Position numbers and translations under genes: made by a program. From the NCBI GenBank assembly GCA_001767435.1, contig MEKT01000021.1:1-64000 (forward strand): a stretch of 64,000 bases of DNA, in the 5' to 3' direction. This stretch comes from Acidobacteria bacterium RIFCSPLOWO2_02_FULL_65_29. GTDB lineage: Bacteria; Acidobacteriota; Vicinamibacteria; Vicinamibacterales; CAVVIG01. The stretch's first letter is position 1, and every line of letters begins with the position of its first letter. The notes beneath the pieces are model-generated. The model did no database searches. It was not told the DNA's origin and saw nothing but the letters and a program-made list of their open reading frames with translations. Positions 34,207-42,867 of this stretch are shown in pieces.

Positions 34207-35282
34207 CGCTTCGTGCGCGCTCGAACCGCGGTCGTCGCTTCGCGCGCCATCTCGGGGTTCGTCGACGCGCCCGAGAGATCCAGGCCGCTCCAGATCGCCT
34301 CGAGCAGCGCGGGGAGCCCTTCACCGGTCACGCCCGAGATCTTGAAGAACGGCAGCCTGAGACCCCTGGCGCGCTTCGACAGCGCCTTTACCCGATTCTC
34401 GTCGTCACACGCGTCGATCTTGTTGGCGGCCACCAGCTGCGGCTTGGCCGCAAGCTCGGGCCGGAACAGCTCGAGCTCGCGCCGCACCGTATCGAGATCG
34501 TCGACCGGATCCCGGGCGCTGGCGCCCGATACGTCTACCAGGTGCACCAGCAGCCTGGTACGCTCGAGGTGGCGAAGAAACCGATGCCCGAGTCCGAGTC
34601 CCCGGTGGGCGCCCTCGATCAGTCCGGGCACGTCGGCGACGACGAAGCTTCGGTCGTTGCTCAAACCGACGACGCCAAGATTCGGCGTGAGCGTCGTAAA
34701 CGGGTAGTCGGCAATCTTGGGCCGCGCCGCCGACACGCGCGCGATGAGCGTCGACTTGCCGGCGTTCGGAAACCCGACGAGGCCGACGTCGGCGAGCAGC
34801 TTCAGCTCCAGGCGCAGGTTCTTGTCTTCGCCCGGCTCGCCCGGCTGGACTTTGCGCGGCGCGCGATTGGTCGACGTCGCGAAGCGGGCGTTGCCCATGC
34901 CGCCGCGGCCGCCCCGGGCGACCAGCACGCGCAGGCCCTGGTGGTCGAGGTCGGCCAGAAGCTCCGGCGGCGCGTCGGAATCGGCCGGCTTCTCGTACAC
35001 GAGCGTGCCGATTGGCACCGCCAGCTCGAGATCGGCGCCCCCGTGTCCGGTGCGGTTCGACCCCTGGCCATGTTCACCGCGCTCGGCGGTGAATTCGGGA
35101 TGAAAGCGGTAGCTGATCAGGGTGTTGGTGTGAGGGCTGGCGACGATATACACCGAGCCGCCGTGCCCGCCGTCGCCGCCGCTGGGCCCCCCGCGGGGCA
35201 CGCGCTTCTCGCGGCGGAACGCCAGGCATCCGCGCCCTCCGCTGCCGGCCGCGACGTGGATGTCGACTTCGTCAACGAACAT
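34203..35282 (-). CDS. obgE: GTPase Obg
   Basis: 359 aa. Residues 1-158 are the glycine-rich Obg fold ([31 protein letters not shown]), followed by the G domain: G1 [16 protein letters not shown]3 [12 protein letters not shown] and G4 ANKIDACD. No C-terminal OCT domain is present. Obg takes part in large-subunit assembly and stress signalling. It lies between rpmA and nadD as in many bacteria; a repeat-filled 122-base gap separates it from rpmA. Confidence 0.97.
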   Translation of the reverse strand: MFVDEVDIHVAAGSGGRGCLAFRREKRVPRGGPSGGDGGHGGSVYIVASPHTNTLISYRFHPEFTAERGEHGQGSNRTGHGGADLELAVPIGTLVYEKPADSDAPPELLADLDHQGLRVLVARGGRGGMGNARFATSTNRAPRKVQPGEPGEDKNLRLELKLLADVGLVGFPNAGKSTLIARVSAARPKIADYPFTTLTPNLGVVGLSNDRSFVVADVPGLIEGAHRGLGLGHRFLRHLERTRLLVHLVDVSGASARDPVDDLDTVRRELELFRPELAAKPQLVAANKIDACDDENRVKALSKRARGLRLPFFKISGVTGEGLPALLEAIWSGLDLSGASTNPEMAREATTAVRARTKR

Positions 35283-35285
35283 AGG

Positions 35286-35393
35286 GAATCGAGTAATCGG
35301 GTAATTGGGTCATCGGGTAATTGGATGGATGACTGTTTGACGGTCAATTCTCCAATCAATTACCCAATTACCAGATTACCCAATTATCCAATT
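35286..35393. repeat. Inverted 8-nt-period repeat (GGTAATTG / CAATTACC)
   Basis: Left arm 35286-35327 (AATCGGGT, AATTGGGT, CATCGGGT, AATTGGAT) and right arm 35346-35393 (CAATTACC, CAATTACC, AGATTACC, CAATTATC) form an inverted repeat between obg and rpmA. Here the period is eight rather than seven bases. It interrupts an otherwise tight operon. Confidence 0.8.
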
Positions 35394-35404
35394 CGTTTGG
35401 GTCA

Positions 35405-35662
35405 CTACTCAATTGGCTGGATGCTGATGACGCGGCCCTGCGCGCCATGGTCTTCGAACCTGACGCGCCCGGCGATCTTCGCGAAGATCGTGTCGTCTTT
35501 CCCTCGGCCCGCGTTCAGCCCTGGGCGGAACCGGCGGCCTCGCTGTCGCACGATGATCGTGCCGCCGGAGACGAGGTTGCCGTCGTGGGCCTTCACGCCG
35601 AGCCGCTGCGAATTCGAGTCGCGGCCGTTGCGGGAACTGCCTTGTCCTTTTTTATGAGCCAT
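35405..35662 (-). CDS. rpmA: Large ribosomal subunit protein bL27
   Basis: 85 aa: [20 protein letters not shown] start, [12 protein letters not shown] and [16 protein letters not shown] motifs. It starts with Met-Ala-His-Lys-Lys, the short N-terminus that reaches the peptidyl-transferase centre, without the Firmicutes-type cleaved extension. Two bases separate it from rplU. Confidence 0.98.
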   Translation of the reverse strand: MAHKKGQGSSRNGRDSNSQRLGVKAHDGNLVSGGTIIVRQRGRRFRPGLNAGRGKDDTIFAKIAGRVRFEDHGAQGRVISIQPIE

Positions 35663-35664
35663 TG

Positions 35665-35979
35665 CTAAACGACAATCTCCTTGATCCTGACGCGCGTGCC
35701 GGTCGCGCGATGCCCCTTGGTGCGGCGCATCCCCTTCCGTCGCTTCTTCTTGAACACCCGGATTTTCGGCCCGCGCGTCTCGCCCTCGATCACGGCGACG
35801 ACCCGCGCGCCGGCCACGAACGGTGAGCCGGCCAGGACCTCGCCGCCGTCTTTTTCGACGAGCAGGACCTCGCTGAGCGTCAGCTCCGCGCCGGGCTCAC
35901 CGGCCGTACCGTCGATGACGACGAACGCGCCGGGCGTGGCCTTGTGCTGACGACCGCCCGCCTGAACGATTGCGAACAT
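35665..35979 (-). CDS. rplU: Large ribosomal subunit protein bL21
   Basis: 104 aa from the ATG at 35979 ([17 protein letters not shown]), the usual L21 start; the frame is open to 36027 but the upstream part falls in repeat copy [21 protein letters not shown] is the basic bL21 loop. First gene of the bL21-bL27-Obg run; the two-hairpin element lies just upstream, in its likely leader. Confidence 0.97.
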   Translation of the reverse strand: MFAIVQAGGRQHKATPGAFVVIDGTAGEPGAELTLSEVLLVEKDGGEVLAGSPFVAGARVVAVIEGETRGPKIRVFKKKRRKGMRRTKGHRATGTRVRIKEIVV

Positions 35980-36000
35980 ATTCCTCACCTGTGCAAACCC

Positions 36001-36090
36001 GTAATTGTTTACCGCCTTTCGGTGCATGAGCGGTAAACAATTACTAGTAACTGTTTACCGGAGTGCTCCAGTCGACTCGATAAACAGTTA
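36001..36090. repeat. Two-hairpin GTTTACCG element, copy B (before rplU)
   Basis: Hairpin 1: GTAATTGTTTACCGC (36001-36015) with GCGGTAAACAATTAC (36030-36044), perfect 15-bp arms. Hairpin 2: TAACTGTTTACCGG (36048-36061) with a right arm ending ATAAACAGTTA (36080-36090), at least 10 bp. The TAG between hairpins and the loop base AGTGCTCCAGTC match copy A at 26244-26332. The rest of the 200-base gap shows no gene. Confidence 0.85.
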
Positions 36091-36179
36091 CGCAAACCCT
36101 TAGTGTAGTGAACCGGCTGTTTCTTTGCAAAGTGGGTTCACGTGCTTCCCCGTCCGGGGAACGGGGTGAGGGTGTGGTG

Positions 36180-37040
36180 CTACCGCAGGAGGACTCGGGT
36201 GCCTCGGATTTTCTGGCTGCTGAGCGCGCTCAGGAAGTTCGGCACGAGCCGATCCATGAGCTCGAAGTACGACGACAGCGCGGGCGTGTTCTGCTGGGCG
36301 CTGTAGAGGATTTCCTCGCGGTACCCTTCCTGATGCATGGTCGCGCCGGTGCGGCCGTCGATGAAGACGAACTTCGGCCGCAGGATGAAGCCCTTGCGCT
36401 CCATGTAGGTGCGGACGGGCATGACGCGGCGCCGTCCGAACGAGTCGTACTCCTCGACGTCGCGCGTGACGTACCCGGCGCGCGAGTGCGTCGTGAAGAG
36501 CACCGTGCCCGTGACGATGAGCGGATTCTGGAATTCTTCGCCGATCCGCTTCCAGTACGCCGTGTTGGCGAACAACCGCTCGTACTGCTCGATGTCTTTC
36601 TCGTCCTTGATCTCGGCCGGAAGCGCCAGCGGCTGATCGCCGCGATCGGCCGGGGCCGGCAACGCTTGACCGGCTTCGCGCGGCTCGGCCGGATCGACAC
36701 CAATATCCTCGGCGGCGCTCTTCTGCTGGTCGCGCGCGATCTCGGCGAGCTCCATCACGTCGGCGTCGAGGACCCTCAGCTCGGATTTCGAGCGGAGCTG
36801 GCTGCGCAACAGGCGCACGGTCTCCTGGTTCGCGTCGACGTCCTCGGTCCCACCGGTGACGAACCCCGCGATGAGCACGCGCTGAAACGCCGACACGTCG
36901 AGCTTGGCCTGGATCGGCGTCTCGATCGGAATTTCGAAGTAGGCCACGCCGCAGGCGATCGAGGTCGCAGCCGCCAGCGCTGCGACGATCGCCGCCGGCA
37001 CGAGGCTACGGGGTTTCCTTGGCGGCGGCCGTTCGTTCAT
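36180..37040 (-). CDS. Predicted lipoprotein or anchored protein of unknown function
   Basis: 286 aa from the ATG at 37040; a longer frame lies inside the TPR gene. Residues 13-31 are hydrophobic and end in a possible lipobox (TSIACG). The mature part has YFEIPIETPIQAKLDVSAF, then AFQRVLIAGFVTGG and a conserved-looking ELRVLDAD segment; the second half has FVFIDGRTGATMHQEGYREE. The pattern (a small helper of outer-membrane assembly that reads cellular variables) resembles CsgG/DUF-type lipoproteins but I cannot assign it. It overlaps the upstream TPR gene by 35 bases and so is coupled to it. Confidence 0.72.
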   Translation of the reverse strand: MNERPPPRKPRSLVPAAIVAALAAATSIACGVAYFEIPIETPIQAKLDVSAFQRVLIAGFVTGGTEDVDANQETVRLLRSQLRSKSELRVLDADVMELAEIARDQQKSAAEDIGVDPAEPREAGQALPAPADRGDQPLALPAEIKDEKDIEQYERLFANTAYWKRIGEEFQNPLIVTGTVLFTTHSRAGYVTRDVEEYDSFGRRRVMPVRTYMERKGFILRPKFVFIDGRTGATMHQEGYREEILYSAQQNTPALSSYFELMDRLVPNFLSALSSQKIRGTRVLLR

Positions 37041-37365
37041 TGATTTCCTTGAAGAGCTCGTAGTTCTGCTTGATCTGCAGGTTGTTGGGCTCGATCGCCA
37101 ACGCCTTTTCGTACGCCTGCCGCGCTTTCTCCAGCTGTCCCTCGTGCTCGTACGCCACGGCCAGGTCGTTGAACGCTGCGGCGTAGGTCGGGTCGATCTC
37201 GACAGCCCGTTCCCAGCGATAGATCGCTTCACGCCACAGTCCGCGCTGCGCGACGCTGATGCCGAAGTCGACCTGTGCCCTGGCCTCGCTACGGGCATCG
37301 GCAAACGCGGGGATGGCGAACGCCATGAGCGCGAGAGCAAGAAGGGTCGCAAGGACACGGCTCAT
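37006..37365 (-). CDS. Exported TPR protein
   Basis: 119 aa from the ATG at 37365; the longer frame to 37536 is unlikely. Residues 1-22 are a signal peptide ending FADA. Two TPR units follow: LWREAIYRWERAVEIDPTYA and LEKARQAYEKALAIEPNNL. Such small periplasmic TPR proteins act as binding scaffolds. It overlaps the following lipoprotein gene. Confidence 0.82.
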   Translation of the reverse strand: MSRVLATLLALALMAFAIPAFADARSEARAQVDFGISVAQRGLWREAIYRWERAVEIDPTYAAAFNDLAVAYEHEGQLEKARQAYEKALAIEPNNLQIKQNYELFKEINERTAAAKETP

Positions 37366-37564
37366 GAGGCGATACAACCAACTATAGCGATGGCTCTTCG
37401 CCAGTTGCAAGGCATTACAGTGAAATCCTTTCAGTAGCGGAGCAAGCCATGTGCCACCTCCTTCGGTGAGAATCGCGCCAGTTTTGGCGAGTTGGCGCGC
37501 TGTGGGCTTTACGAAACACTGCACCTGTGTCCTCAAGTCGTTCGGCGCGCACGTGCAGCCTGGG

Positions 37565-37570
37565 TATAAT
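37565..37570 (+). promoter_or_regulatory. Candidate -10 box (TATAAT) upstream of dprA
   Basis: A perfect TATAAT at 37565-37570 lies 87 bases before the dprA ATG. The best -35 is TTCGGC at 37541-37546 (18-base spacer), which is weak. It is the clearest housekeeping-type -10 in the window. A terminator-like hairpin follows nine bases later. Confidence 0.5.
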
Positions 37571-37578
37571 TGAAGTCA

Positions 37579-37624
37579 GGAGGTCAGGCTCCGCATTGCG
37601 CGGCGGCCGCGGCCTCCTTTTTTT
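37579..37624 (+). terminator. Terminator-like hairpin between promoter and dprA
   Basis: GGAGGTC (37579-37585) pairs with GGCCTCC (37611-37617) around a GC-rich loop, followed directly by seven Ts (37618-37624). This is a good intrinsic terminator shape placed between a candidate promoter and the dprA start, as in an attenuator or a short RNA gene. It could also terminate another transcript reading in. Confidence 0.5.
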
Positions 37625-37657
37625 AGGAGCCGCCGGCCGGTCGCGTCGAGGTGGCGC

Positions 37658-38704
37658 ATGCCTTCGACGGCCGATTACGCGGCGCTTTCGCTCCTTCCAC
37701 CGGCTTGGCGGATTGACACCGTCGATCAACTGCGGCGCGGCCGCGATCCGTGTGACGTGCTCGAGTCGCTCCTGGGCACGCGTCGCCTCGGACCCGGCAT
37801 GACGCGGGCGTCGATCCAGTCGCTTGCCGCTCTCGCCATCGCGCGTGGCGCGTCGCGCGGGCTGACGCCCCTCGTCTGGACCGATGCCGCGTATCCGCCC
37901 ATGCTTGCCGCGATCGTCGATCCACCGCCCATGGTCTGGCTGCGGGGTTGCGTCGAGGCGCTCGAGCGCCAGGCCGTCGCCATCGTCGGATCGCGCGCGG
38001 GATCGCCGTACGCGCTGGCGGTGGCCGAGCGTCTTGCCGCGGACCTTGCCGAGCGCGGCATCGCGATCGTGAGCGGCCTTGCGCGCGGGGTCGACTCGGC
38101 GGCGCATCGCGGGGCGCTTGGCGCGGGCGGCACCACGATTGGCGTGCTGGGATCGGGCGCCGACGTGGTCTACCCGAGCGAGCACAAGACGCTGGCGCAG
38201 GAGATGACCGCGCGTGGCGCCGTGCTGAGCGAGCTCGTGCCGGGGACGCGGCCGTTGCCGATGTTCTTCCCGATGCGCAACCGAATCATCAGCGGGCTCT
38301 CGCGGGCGGTGGTCGTGGTCGAGGCGGGAGAGAAGAGCGGGTCGCTCATCACCGCACGCGCGGCGCTCGACCAGGGACGCGACGTGCTGGCCGTGCCGGG
38401 CAACGTGCTGAGCGGCCGCAACCGCGGAAGTCACGCGCTCTTGAGAGACGGTGCAACGATCGTGGAGACCGCGGAGGATATTCTCGAAGAGCTGGGCCTC
38501 TCGCCGGCTCCCTCGTCCCATCGGGTCGGGGCGTCGGCCGCGGACCCGGTTCTGGCGTGCCTGACGCCCGGAGAATCGAGCGACGTGGACACGATCGCCG
38601 AGCAATCCGGTCTGTCGATCGCGCGCCTGCTGCCGCGGCTGTTCGACCTGGAAGTGAAGGGGCTCGTCCGCCGCGCCGGGGGTGGCCGGTTCATCAGGAT
38701 TTGA
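37658..38704 (+). CDS. dprA: DNA processing protein DprA
   Basis: 348 aa. The Rossmann-like core has VAIVGSRAGSPYALAVAERL, GIAIVSGLARGVDSAAHRGA, VLGSGADVVYPSEHKTLAQ, FPMRNRIISGLS and VPGNVLSGRNRGSHALLRDG, the Smf/DprA signature. A C-terminal winged-helix (about 290-345) follows. It loads RecA on incoming single-stranded DNA during transformation. It leads the dprA-topA-trmFO-xerC run. Confidence 0.97.
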   Translation: MPSTADYAALSLLPPAWRIDTVDQLRRGRDPCDVLESLLGTRRLGPGMTRASIQSLAALAIARGASRGLTPLVWTDAAYPPMLAAIVDPPPMVWLRGCVEALERQAVAIVGSRAGSPYALAVAERLAADLAERGIAIVSGLARGVDSAAHRGALGAGGTTIGVLGSGADVVYPSEHKTLAQEMTARGAVLSELVPGTRPLPMFFPMRNRIISGLSRAVVVVEAGEKSGSLITARAALDQGRDVLAVPGNVLSGRNRGSHALLRDGATIVETAEDILEELGLSPAPSSHRVGASAADPVLACLTPGESSDVDTIAEQSGLSIARLLPRLFDLEVKGLVRRAGGGRFIRI

Positions 38705-38729
38705 CAGCTCGTGCTAGGGTGGAAAGAAA

Positions 38730-38773
38730 GGGACTAGGGGCTAGGGGCTAGAGGCTAGGGATTGGGGACTAGG
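38730..38773. repeat. 7-nt-period repeat (GGACTAGG/GGGCTAGG)
   Basis: Six to seven GGGCTAG/GGACTAG units occupy most of the 78-base dprA-topA gap and stop nine bases before the topA ATG. No reverse-complement arm is seen. Confidence 0.65.
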
Positions 38774-38782
38774 ACGAACTGA

Positions 38783-41278
38783 ATGGCAAAAGCATTGGTC
38801 GTGGTCGAGTCGCCGGCGAAGGCCAGGGCCATCAACAAGTATCTCGGGCGCGACTACAAAGTGATCGCGTCAATGGGCCACATCCGCGATCTGCCCAAGA
38901 GCAAGCTGGGTGTGGATGTCGACAACGACTTTGCCGAGCAGTACGAGTCGATCGAGTCGCGCAAGGCGATCATCAAGGAGCTGAGAGAGGCCGCCAAGGA
39001 CGCGTCCGACATCTACGTCGCGACGGACCCGGATCGGGAAGGGGAGGCCATTGGCTGGCATCTCATCGAGGAGCTCAAGGGCAAGAAACGGAAGATCCAT
39101 CGTCTGACGTTCAACGAGATCAGCAAGAAAGCCGTGCAGGACGCGCTGAAGCATCCGCGCGCCATCGACGAGAAGATGGTGGCGGCGCAACGAGCGCGGC
39201 GCGTGCTCGATCGGCTGGTCGGTTACAAGATCAGCCCGCTCCTGTGGGACAAGGTCCGCCGCGGTCTGAGCGCGGGCCGCGTGCAGTCGGTGGCGCTGAA
39301 GGTGGTGTGCGATCGCGAGGCCGAGATCGAAGCGTTCGTGCCCGCAGAGTACTGGAATATTTTTGCCCGGCTTGCCGGCCCGCAGCCGCCCGAGTTCGAG
39401 GCCAAGCTGTTCAAGAAGAGCGGCGACGCGATCACCGTTGCCAACGAAGAGCAGTCCCATCACATCGTTGCCGACCTCGAGCGGGCATCGTGGGTCGTGT
39501 CGTCGGTGGCGACCAAGGAGCGCAAGCGCAACGCCGCGCCGCCCTTCATCACGAGCAAGCTGCAGCAGACGGCTCGCTTCCCGGTCAAAAAGACGATGAT
39601 GCTGGCGCAGCAGTTGTACGAGGGCGGCATCGAGATTCCCGGGCTCACCGGCGGCTTGATCACCTACATGCGCACGGATTCTGTTCGGGTGTCGGACGAA
39701 GCGCTGACAACGGTGCGCGACTACATCAAGACCACCTTCGGCGGCGAGTATCTGCCCGAGACGCCCAACGCGTACAAGTCGAAGTCGGACGCGCAGGACG
39801 CGCACGAAGCGATCCGGCCAACCTCGCTCGAGCACGATCCCGAGACGGTGAAGGCGTACCTGACGGCGGACCAGTTCTCGCTCTACCGCCTGATCTGGAA
39901 CCGGTTTGTCGCATCGCAGATGCCGCCCGCAACGTTCGACGAAACCACGGTCGACGCCACCGCCGGCCCTTCGACCCTTCGAGAGCCCCAGGGTCGTCTC
40001 GAGCAAGGTCGAGCGACGACAGGCTCAGGGCAAAGCGAGTACGTGTTCCGCGTCAAAGGCACCGTGCCGAAGTTCCCCGGCTGGATGGCCACCTACGCGC
40101 TCGCGCCCGACGAATCCGCGGACGCCGAGCCGAAGAAAGACGCCGAGGACGACGGCGGCGTCTCCGGCGTGCTGCCGCCGCTTGCCGAGGGCGACCGGCT
40201 CGAGCTGAAGGCGCTCAGACCGGAGCAGAGGTTCACGCAGCCGCCGCCGCGCTTTTCGGAAGCGACGCTGGTGAAGGAGCTCGAAGAAAACGGCATCGGC
40301 CGCCCGAGCACCTACGCGTCGATTATCGCGGTGCTCCAGGACCGCGAGTACGTGCGCAAGATCGAAGGCCGGTTCAAGCCGTCGGCGCTCGGCCGCATGA
40401 TCTCCGACCTGCTGACCAAGAGCTTCGTCGACATCATCGACGTGGAATACACGCGGTCGCTCGAGGACGACCTCGACCTGATCGAGCAGGGCAAGACCAA
40501 CTACGTCAAGACCCTCGCCGAGTTCTACAAGAAGTTCAAGAAAGATCTGGCGCGCGCCGGCAAGGAGATGATCGATCTCAAAAAGGGCATCGAGATTGGC
40601 GAGGCCTGCGACAAGTGCGGCAAGCCGATGCTCAAACGCGTCGGCAAGTTCGGGCCGTTCATCGCCTGCAGCGGCTACCCCGATTGCACGAATACCCGTG
40701 AGGTCGACACGCAGGAGCCCGAGACGGAATCGGGCGAGGAAGAAATCGAGCCGTGCGAGAATTGCGGCAAGCCGATGGCGGTCAAGCGGGGGCGCTTCGG
40801 TCAGTTCCTCGCCTGCACCGGGTATCCCGAGTGCAAGACGACGCGCAAGCTCATCGCCACCAAACAAGGCGGCCTGAGAGCGGCCAAGCCCGACCAGATC
40901 CTGGACGAGCTCTGCCCGCGCTGCGGCGCCCAACTCGTCATCAAGCAAGGCCGTTACGGGGAATTCACCGCGTGCACGAAGTATCCCGAGTGCAAGTACG
41001 TCAAGCACAAGACGACGGGCGTCAGCTGCCCGAAAGACGGCGACAAGGGCGGAGCGGTCGTCGAGCGGAAATCCCGGCGCGGAAAGATCTTCTTCGGTTG
41101 CTCGAATTACCCGGACTGCGACTTCGTGCTCTGGAACCGGCCCGTGGCCGAGGCGTGCCCGAAGTGCGCCGCGCCGTACCTGGTGGAGAAGACCACCAAG
41201 AAGCTTGGCCGGCAGATTCTCTGCAACAATGAAGAGTGCGACTACGCGAGGTCGGAGGAGTTGCCAGAAACAGCCTAG
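38783..41278 (+). CDS. topA: DNA topoisomerase I
   Basis: 831 aa. It relaxes negative supercoils by transient single-strand breaks. Toprim: VVVESPAKARAINKYLG and VATDPDREGEAIGWH. The active Tyr is Tyr295 in LITYMRTDS. The C-terminal third has four topoisomerase C4 zinc ribbons (CDKCGKPMLKR, CENCGKPMAVK, CPRCGAQLVIK, CPKCAAPYLVE) and a fifth degenerate one. About 22 residues near 395-416 (RLEQGRATTGSGQ) are encoded by a REP-like repeat within domain II/III and have no counterpart in known TopA proteins. Confidence 0.97.
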   Translation: MAKALVVVESPAKARAINKYLGRDYKVIASMGHIRDLPKSKLGVDVDNDFAEQYESIESRKAIIKELREAAKDASDIYVATDPDREGEAIGWHLIEELKGKKRKIHRLTFNEISKKAVQDALKHPRAIDEKMVAAQRARRVLDRLVGYKISPLLWDKVRRGLSAGRVQSVALKVVCDREAEIEAFVPAEYWNIFARLAGPQPPEFEAKLFKKSGDAITVANEEQSHHIVADLERASWVVSSVATKERKRNAAPPFITSKLQQTARFPVKKTMMLAQQLYEGGIEIPGLTGGLITYMRTDSVRVSDEALTTVRDYIKTTFGGEYLPETPNAYKSKSDAQDAHEAIRPTSLEHDPETVKAYLTADQFSLYRLIWNRFVASQMPPATFDETTVDATAGPSTLREPQGRLEQGRATTGSGQSEYVFRVKGTVPKFPGWMATYALAPDESADAEPKKDAEDDGGVSGVLPPLAEGDRLELKALRPEQRFTQPPPRFSEATLVKELEENGIGRPSTYASIIAVLQDREYVRKIEGRFKPSALGRMISDLLTKSFVDIIDVEYTRSLEDDLDLIEQGKTNYVKTLAEFYKKFKKDLARAGKEMIDLKKGIEIGEACDKCGKPMLKRVGKFGPFIACSGYPDCTNTREVDTQEPETESGEEEIEPCENCGKPMAVKRGRFGQFLACTGYPECKTTRKLIATKQGGLRAAKPDQILDELCPRCGAQLVIKQGRYGEFTACTKYPECKYVKHKTTGVSCPKDGDKGGAVVERKSRRGKIFFGCSNYPDCDFVLWNRPVAEACPKCAAPYLVEKTTKKLGRQILCNNEECDYARSEELPETA
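39966..40031. repeat. REP-like palindrome in frame within topA
   Basis: GCCCTTCGACCCTTCGAGAG ... GACGACAGGCTCAGGGC, with end arms GCCCT/AGGGC and an inner GTCG/CGAC palindrome. It encodes the extra TopA residues near 395-416, in a loop before the YVFRVKGTVPKFPGW strand. Confidence 0.75.
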
Positions 41279-41293
41279 AACCCGTCTCACAAA

Positions 41294-41345
41294 CACGGAT
41301 AGCCACGAAAGCACGAAAGCACGAAGAAGAAAATACAGGCACGCA
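41294..41345. repeat. ACGAAAGC repeat between topA and trmFO
   Basis: ACGAAAGC, ACGAAAGC and ACGAAG units (8-nt period) with a CACGCAGCACGAAG variant after them, in the 89-base gap between topA and the trmFO ATG. They match the ACGAAA units near 19.6 kb. Confidence 0.65.
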
Positions 41346-41367
41346 GCACGAAGAACGTAGAACGACC

Positions 41368-42867
41368 ATGATTACAGTCGTTGGGGGAGGGCTCGCCGGC
41401 TGCGAAGCCGCGTGGCAGGCCGCGTCGGGTGGCGTGCCGGTCACCCTTCATGAAATGCGACCGGAGCGCCCGACCGCGGTGCACAAGACCGATCGGCTCG
41501 CCGAGCTCGTGTGCAGCAACTCGTTCCGCGGTGACAAGCTGGACAACGCGGTGGGTCTGCTCAAGGAAGAGATGCGGCGGCTCGGTTCGATCGTGATGCG
41601 AGCCGCGGAGGCGAGCCGCGTGCCGGCTGGCGCCGCGCTCGCGGTCGATCGCGAACAATTCGCCGCTGGCGTCACCAACGCGATGACGGAGCACCCGCTC
41701 ATCACGATCGCGCGAGGCGAAGTCACGTCGATTCCCCAATCCTCGGAGACCGCGCCGGTCATCCTGGCGACCGGGCCGCTGACCTCCGAAGCGCTGTCGA
41801 TCGAGATTGCCGCGCTCGTGGGCGGCGAGCACCTCTACTTCTACGACGCCATCAGCCCCATCGTCTCCGCCGAGACGATCGATCGGACGAAGGTGTTTCG
41901 GCAGTCGCGGTGGGACCGAAGTCTCGGTCCGGCCAGGCCACAGGCGGGCGGACCAGCGTGTGGCATGGACGAGGGTCAGGGCGATTACCTGAATTGTCCG
42001 CTGACGCGCGAGGAGTACGAGCGCTTCTACGACGCGCTCGTGCACGCCGAGTCGGCCACGGTGCACGACTTCGACAAGGAGCGCTTCTTCGAGGGCTGCT
42101 TGCCGATCGAAGTCATGGCGCACCGCGGCGTGGACACGCTGCGCTTCGGGCCAATGAAGCCGGTCGGCCTCGTCGATCCGCGGACGGGCCGCGAGCCGTA
42201 CGCCGCCGTGCAACTCAGACAGGACAATCTGGCTGGCGACCATTTCAGCCTCGTCGGCTTTCAGACGCAGATCAAGTGGGGCGAGCAGGCGAGGGTGTTA
42301 CGGCTCGTTCCGGGCCTCGAGCAGGCCGAGTTCGTCCGCTTCGGTATGGTGCATCGCAATACGTACGTCAACGGGCCGACCGTGCTCCGCGAGACGTGGC
42401 AGGTGCGATCGCGGCCGGCCTTGTTTTTCGCCGGCCAGATGTCGGGCGTCGAAGGGTACGTCGAGTCGGCGGCCTCGGGCCTGCTCGCCGGCATGAACGC
42501 CGCGGCGATGGTCGGCGGTCACTCCCTCTCGGCGCCGCCTCGGACGACGGCGATTGGCGCGCTGTCGTACTACGTGTCGCACGCCGACCCGGCGCGCTAC
42601 GAGCCGTCGAACATCACCTTCGGCATCATGGAGCCTCTGGCGAGAGCGCCGAAGAGCAAACAGTCGCGGAAGCTCGCGATGTCTGCGCGCGCGCTCGCGG
42701 ATCTCGACGCGTGGATGGCGGCTCGGCGGACATTTCTTGTGGCGCGTGGGGCCCCACCCCCACGCGCTGAAGACCTCGGCTTCGAGCGTAGACTCTCGTC
42801 CCTCGACGTCGCTCGGGACGAGCCTGAGCGAGTCGAAGGCTCGGCCTCGGGTGACCACCGTCCGTGA
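41368..42867 (+). CDS. trmFO: Methylenetetrahydrofolate-tRNA-(uracil-54 C5)-methyltransferase
   Basis: 499 aa from the ATG at 41368; the frame is open to 41236 but this start gives MITVVGGGLAGCEAA, the FAD-binding GxGxxG. Further motifs: TDRLAELVCSNSFRGDKLDN with the catalytic Cys in VCSNS, and VGFQTQIKWGEQARVLRLVP. It makes ribothymidine at tRNA position 54 using folate and FAD. The last 25 residues or so (RDEPERVEGSASGDHRP) are repeat-encoded (42817-42852) and not conserved. The stop overlaps xerC in GTGA. Confidence 0.96.
   Translation: MITVVGGGLAGCEAAWQAASGGVPVTLHEMRPERPTAVHKTDRLAELVCSNSFRGDKLDNAVGLLKEEMRRLGSIVMRAAEASRVPAGAALAVDREQFAAGVTNAMTEHPLITIARGEVTSIPQSSETAPVILATGPLTSEALSIEIAALVGGEHLYFYDAISPIVSAETIDRTKVFRQSRWDRSLGPARPQAGGPACGMDEGQGDYLNCPLTREEYERFYDALVHAESATVHDFDKERFFEGCLPIEVMAHRGVDTLRFGPMKPVGLVDPRTGREPYAAVQLRQDNLAGDHFSLVGFQTQIKWGEQARVLRLVPGLEQAEFVRFGMVHRNTYVNGPTVLRETWQVRSRPALFFAGQMSGVEGYVESAASGLLAGMNAAAMVGGHSLSAPPRTTAIGALSYYVSHADPARYEPSNITFGIMEPLARAPKSKQSRKLAMSARALADLDAWMAARRTFLVARGAPPPRAEDLGFERRLSSLDVARDEPERVEGSASGDHRP
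42817..42852. repeat. REP-like core at trmFO 3' end
   Basis: GGACGAGCCTGAGCGAGTCGAAGGCTCGG, a variant of the GAGCCTGTCGAAGGGC core, lies just before the trmFO stop and encodes its last residues. It ends 15 bases before the stop codon. Confidence 0.65.

Noticed and set aside
36180-37358. 392-aa lipoprotein frame
   Set aside because: Its first 106 residues are the wrong frame of the TPR gene; the ATG at 37040 gives a signal sequence with lipobox.
37366-37657. tRNA or small RNA gene
   Set aside because: No cloverleaf or T-loop consensus is found; only a promoter-like box and a terminator-like hairpin.
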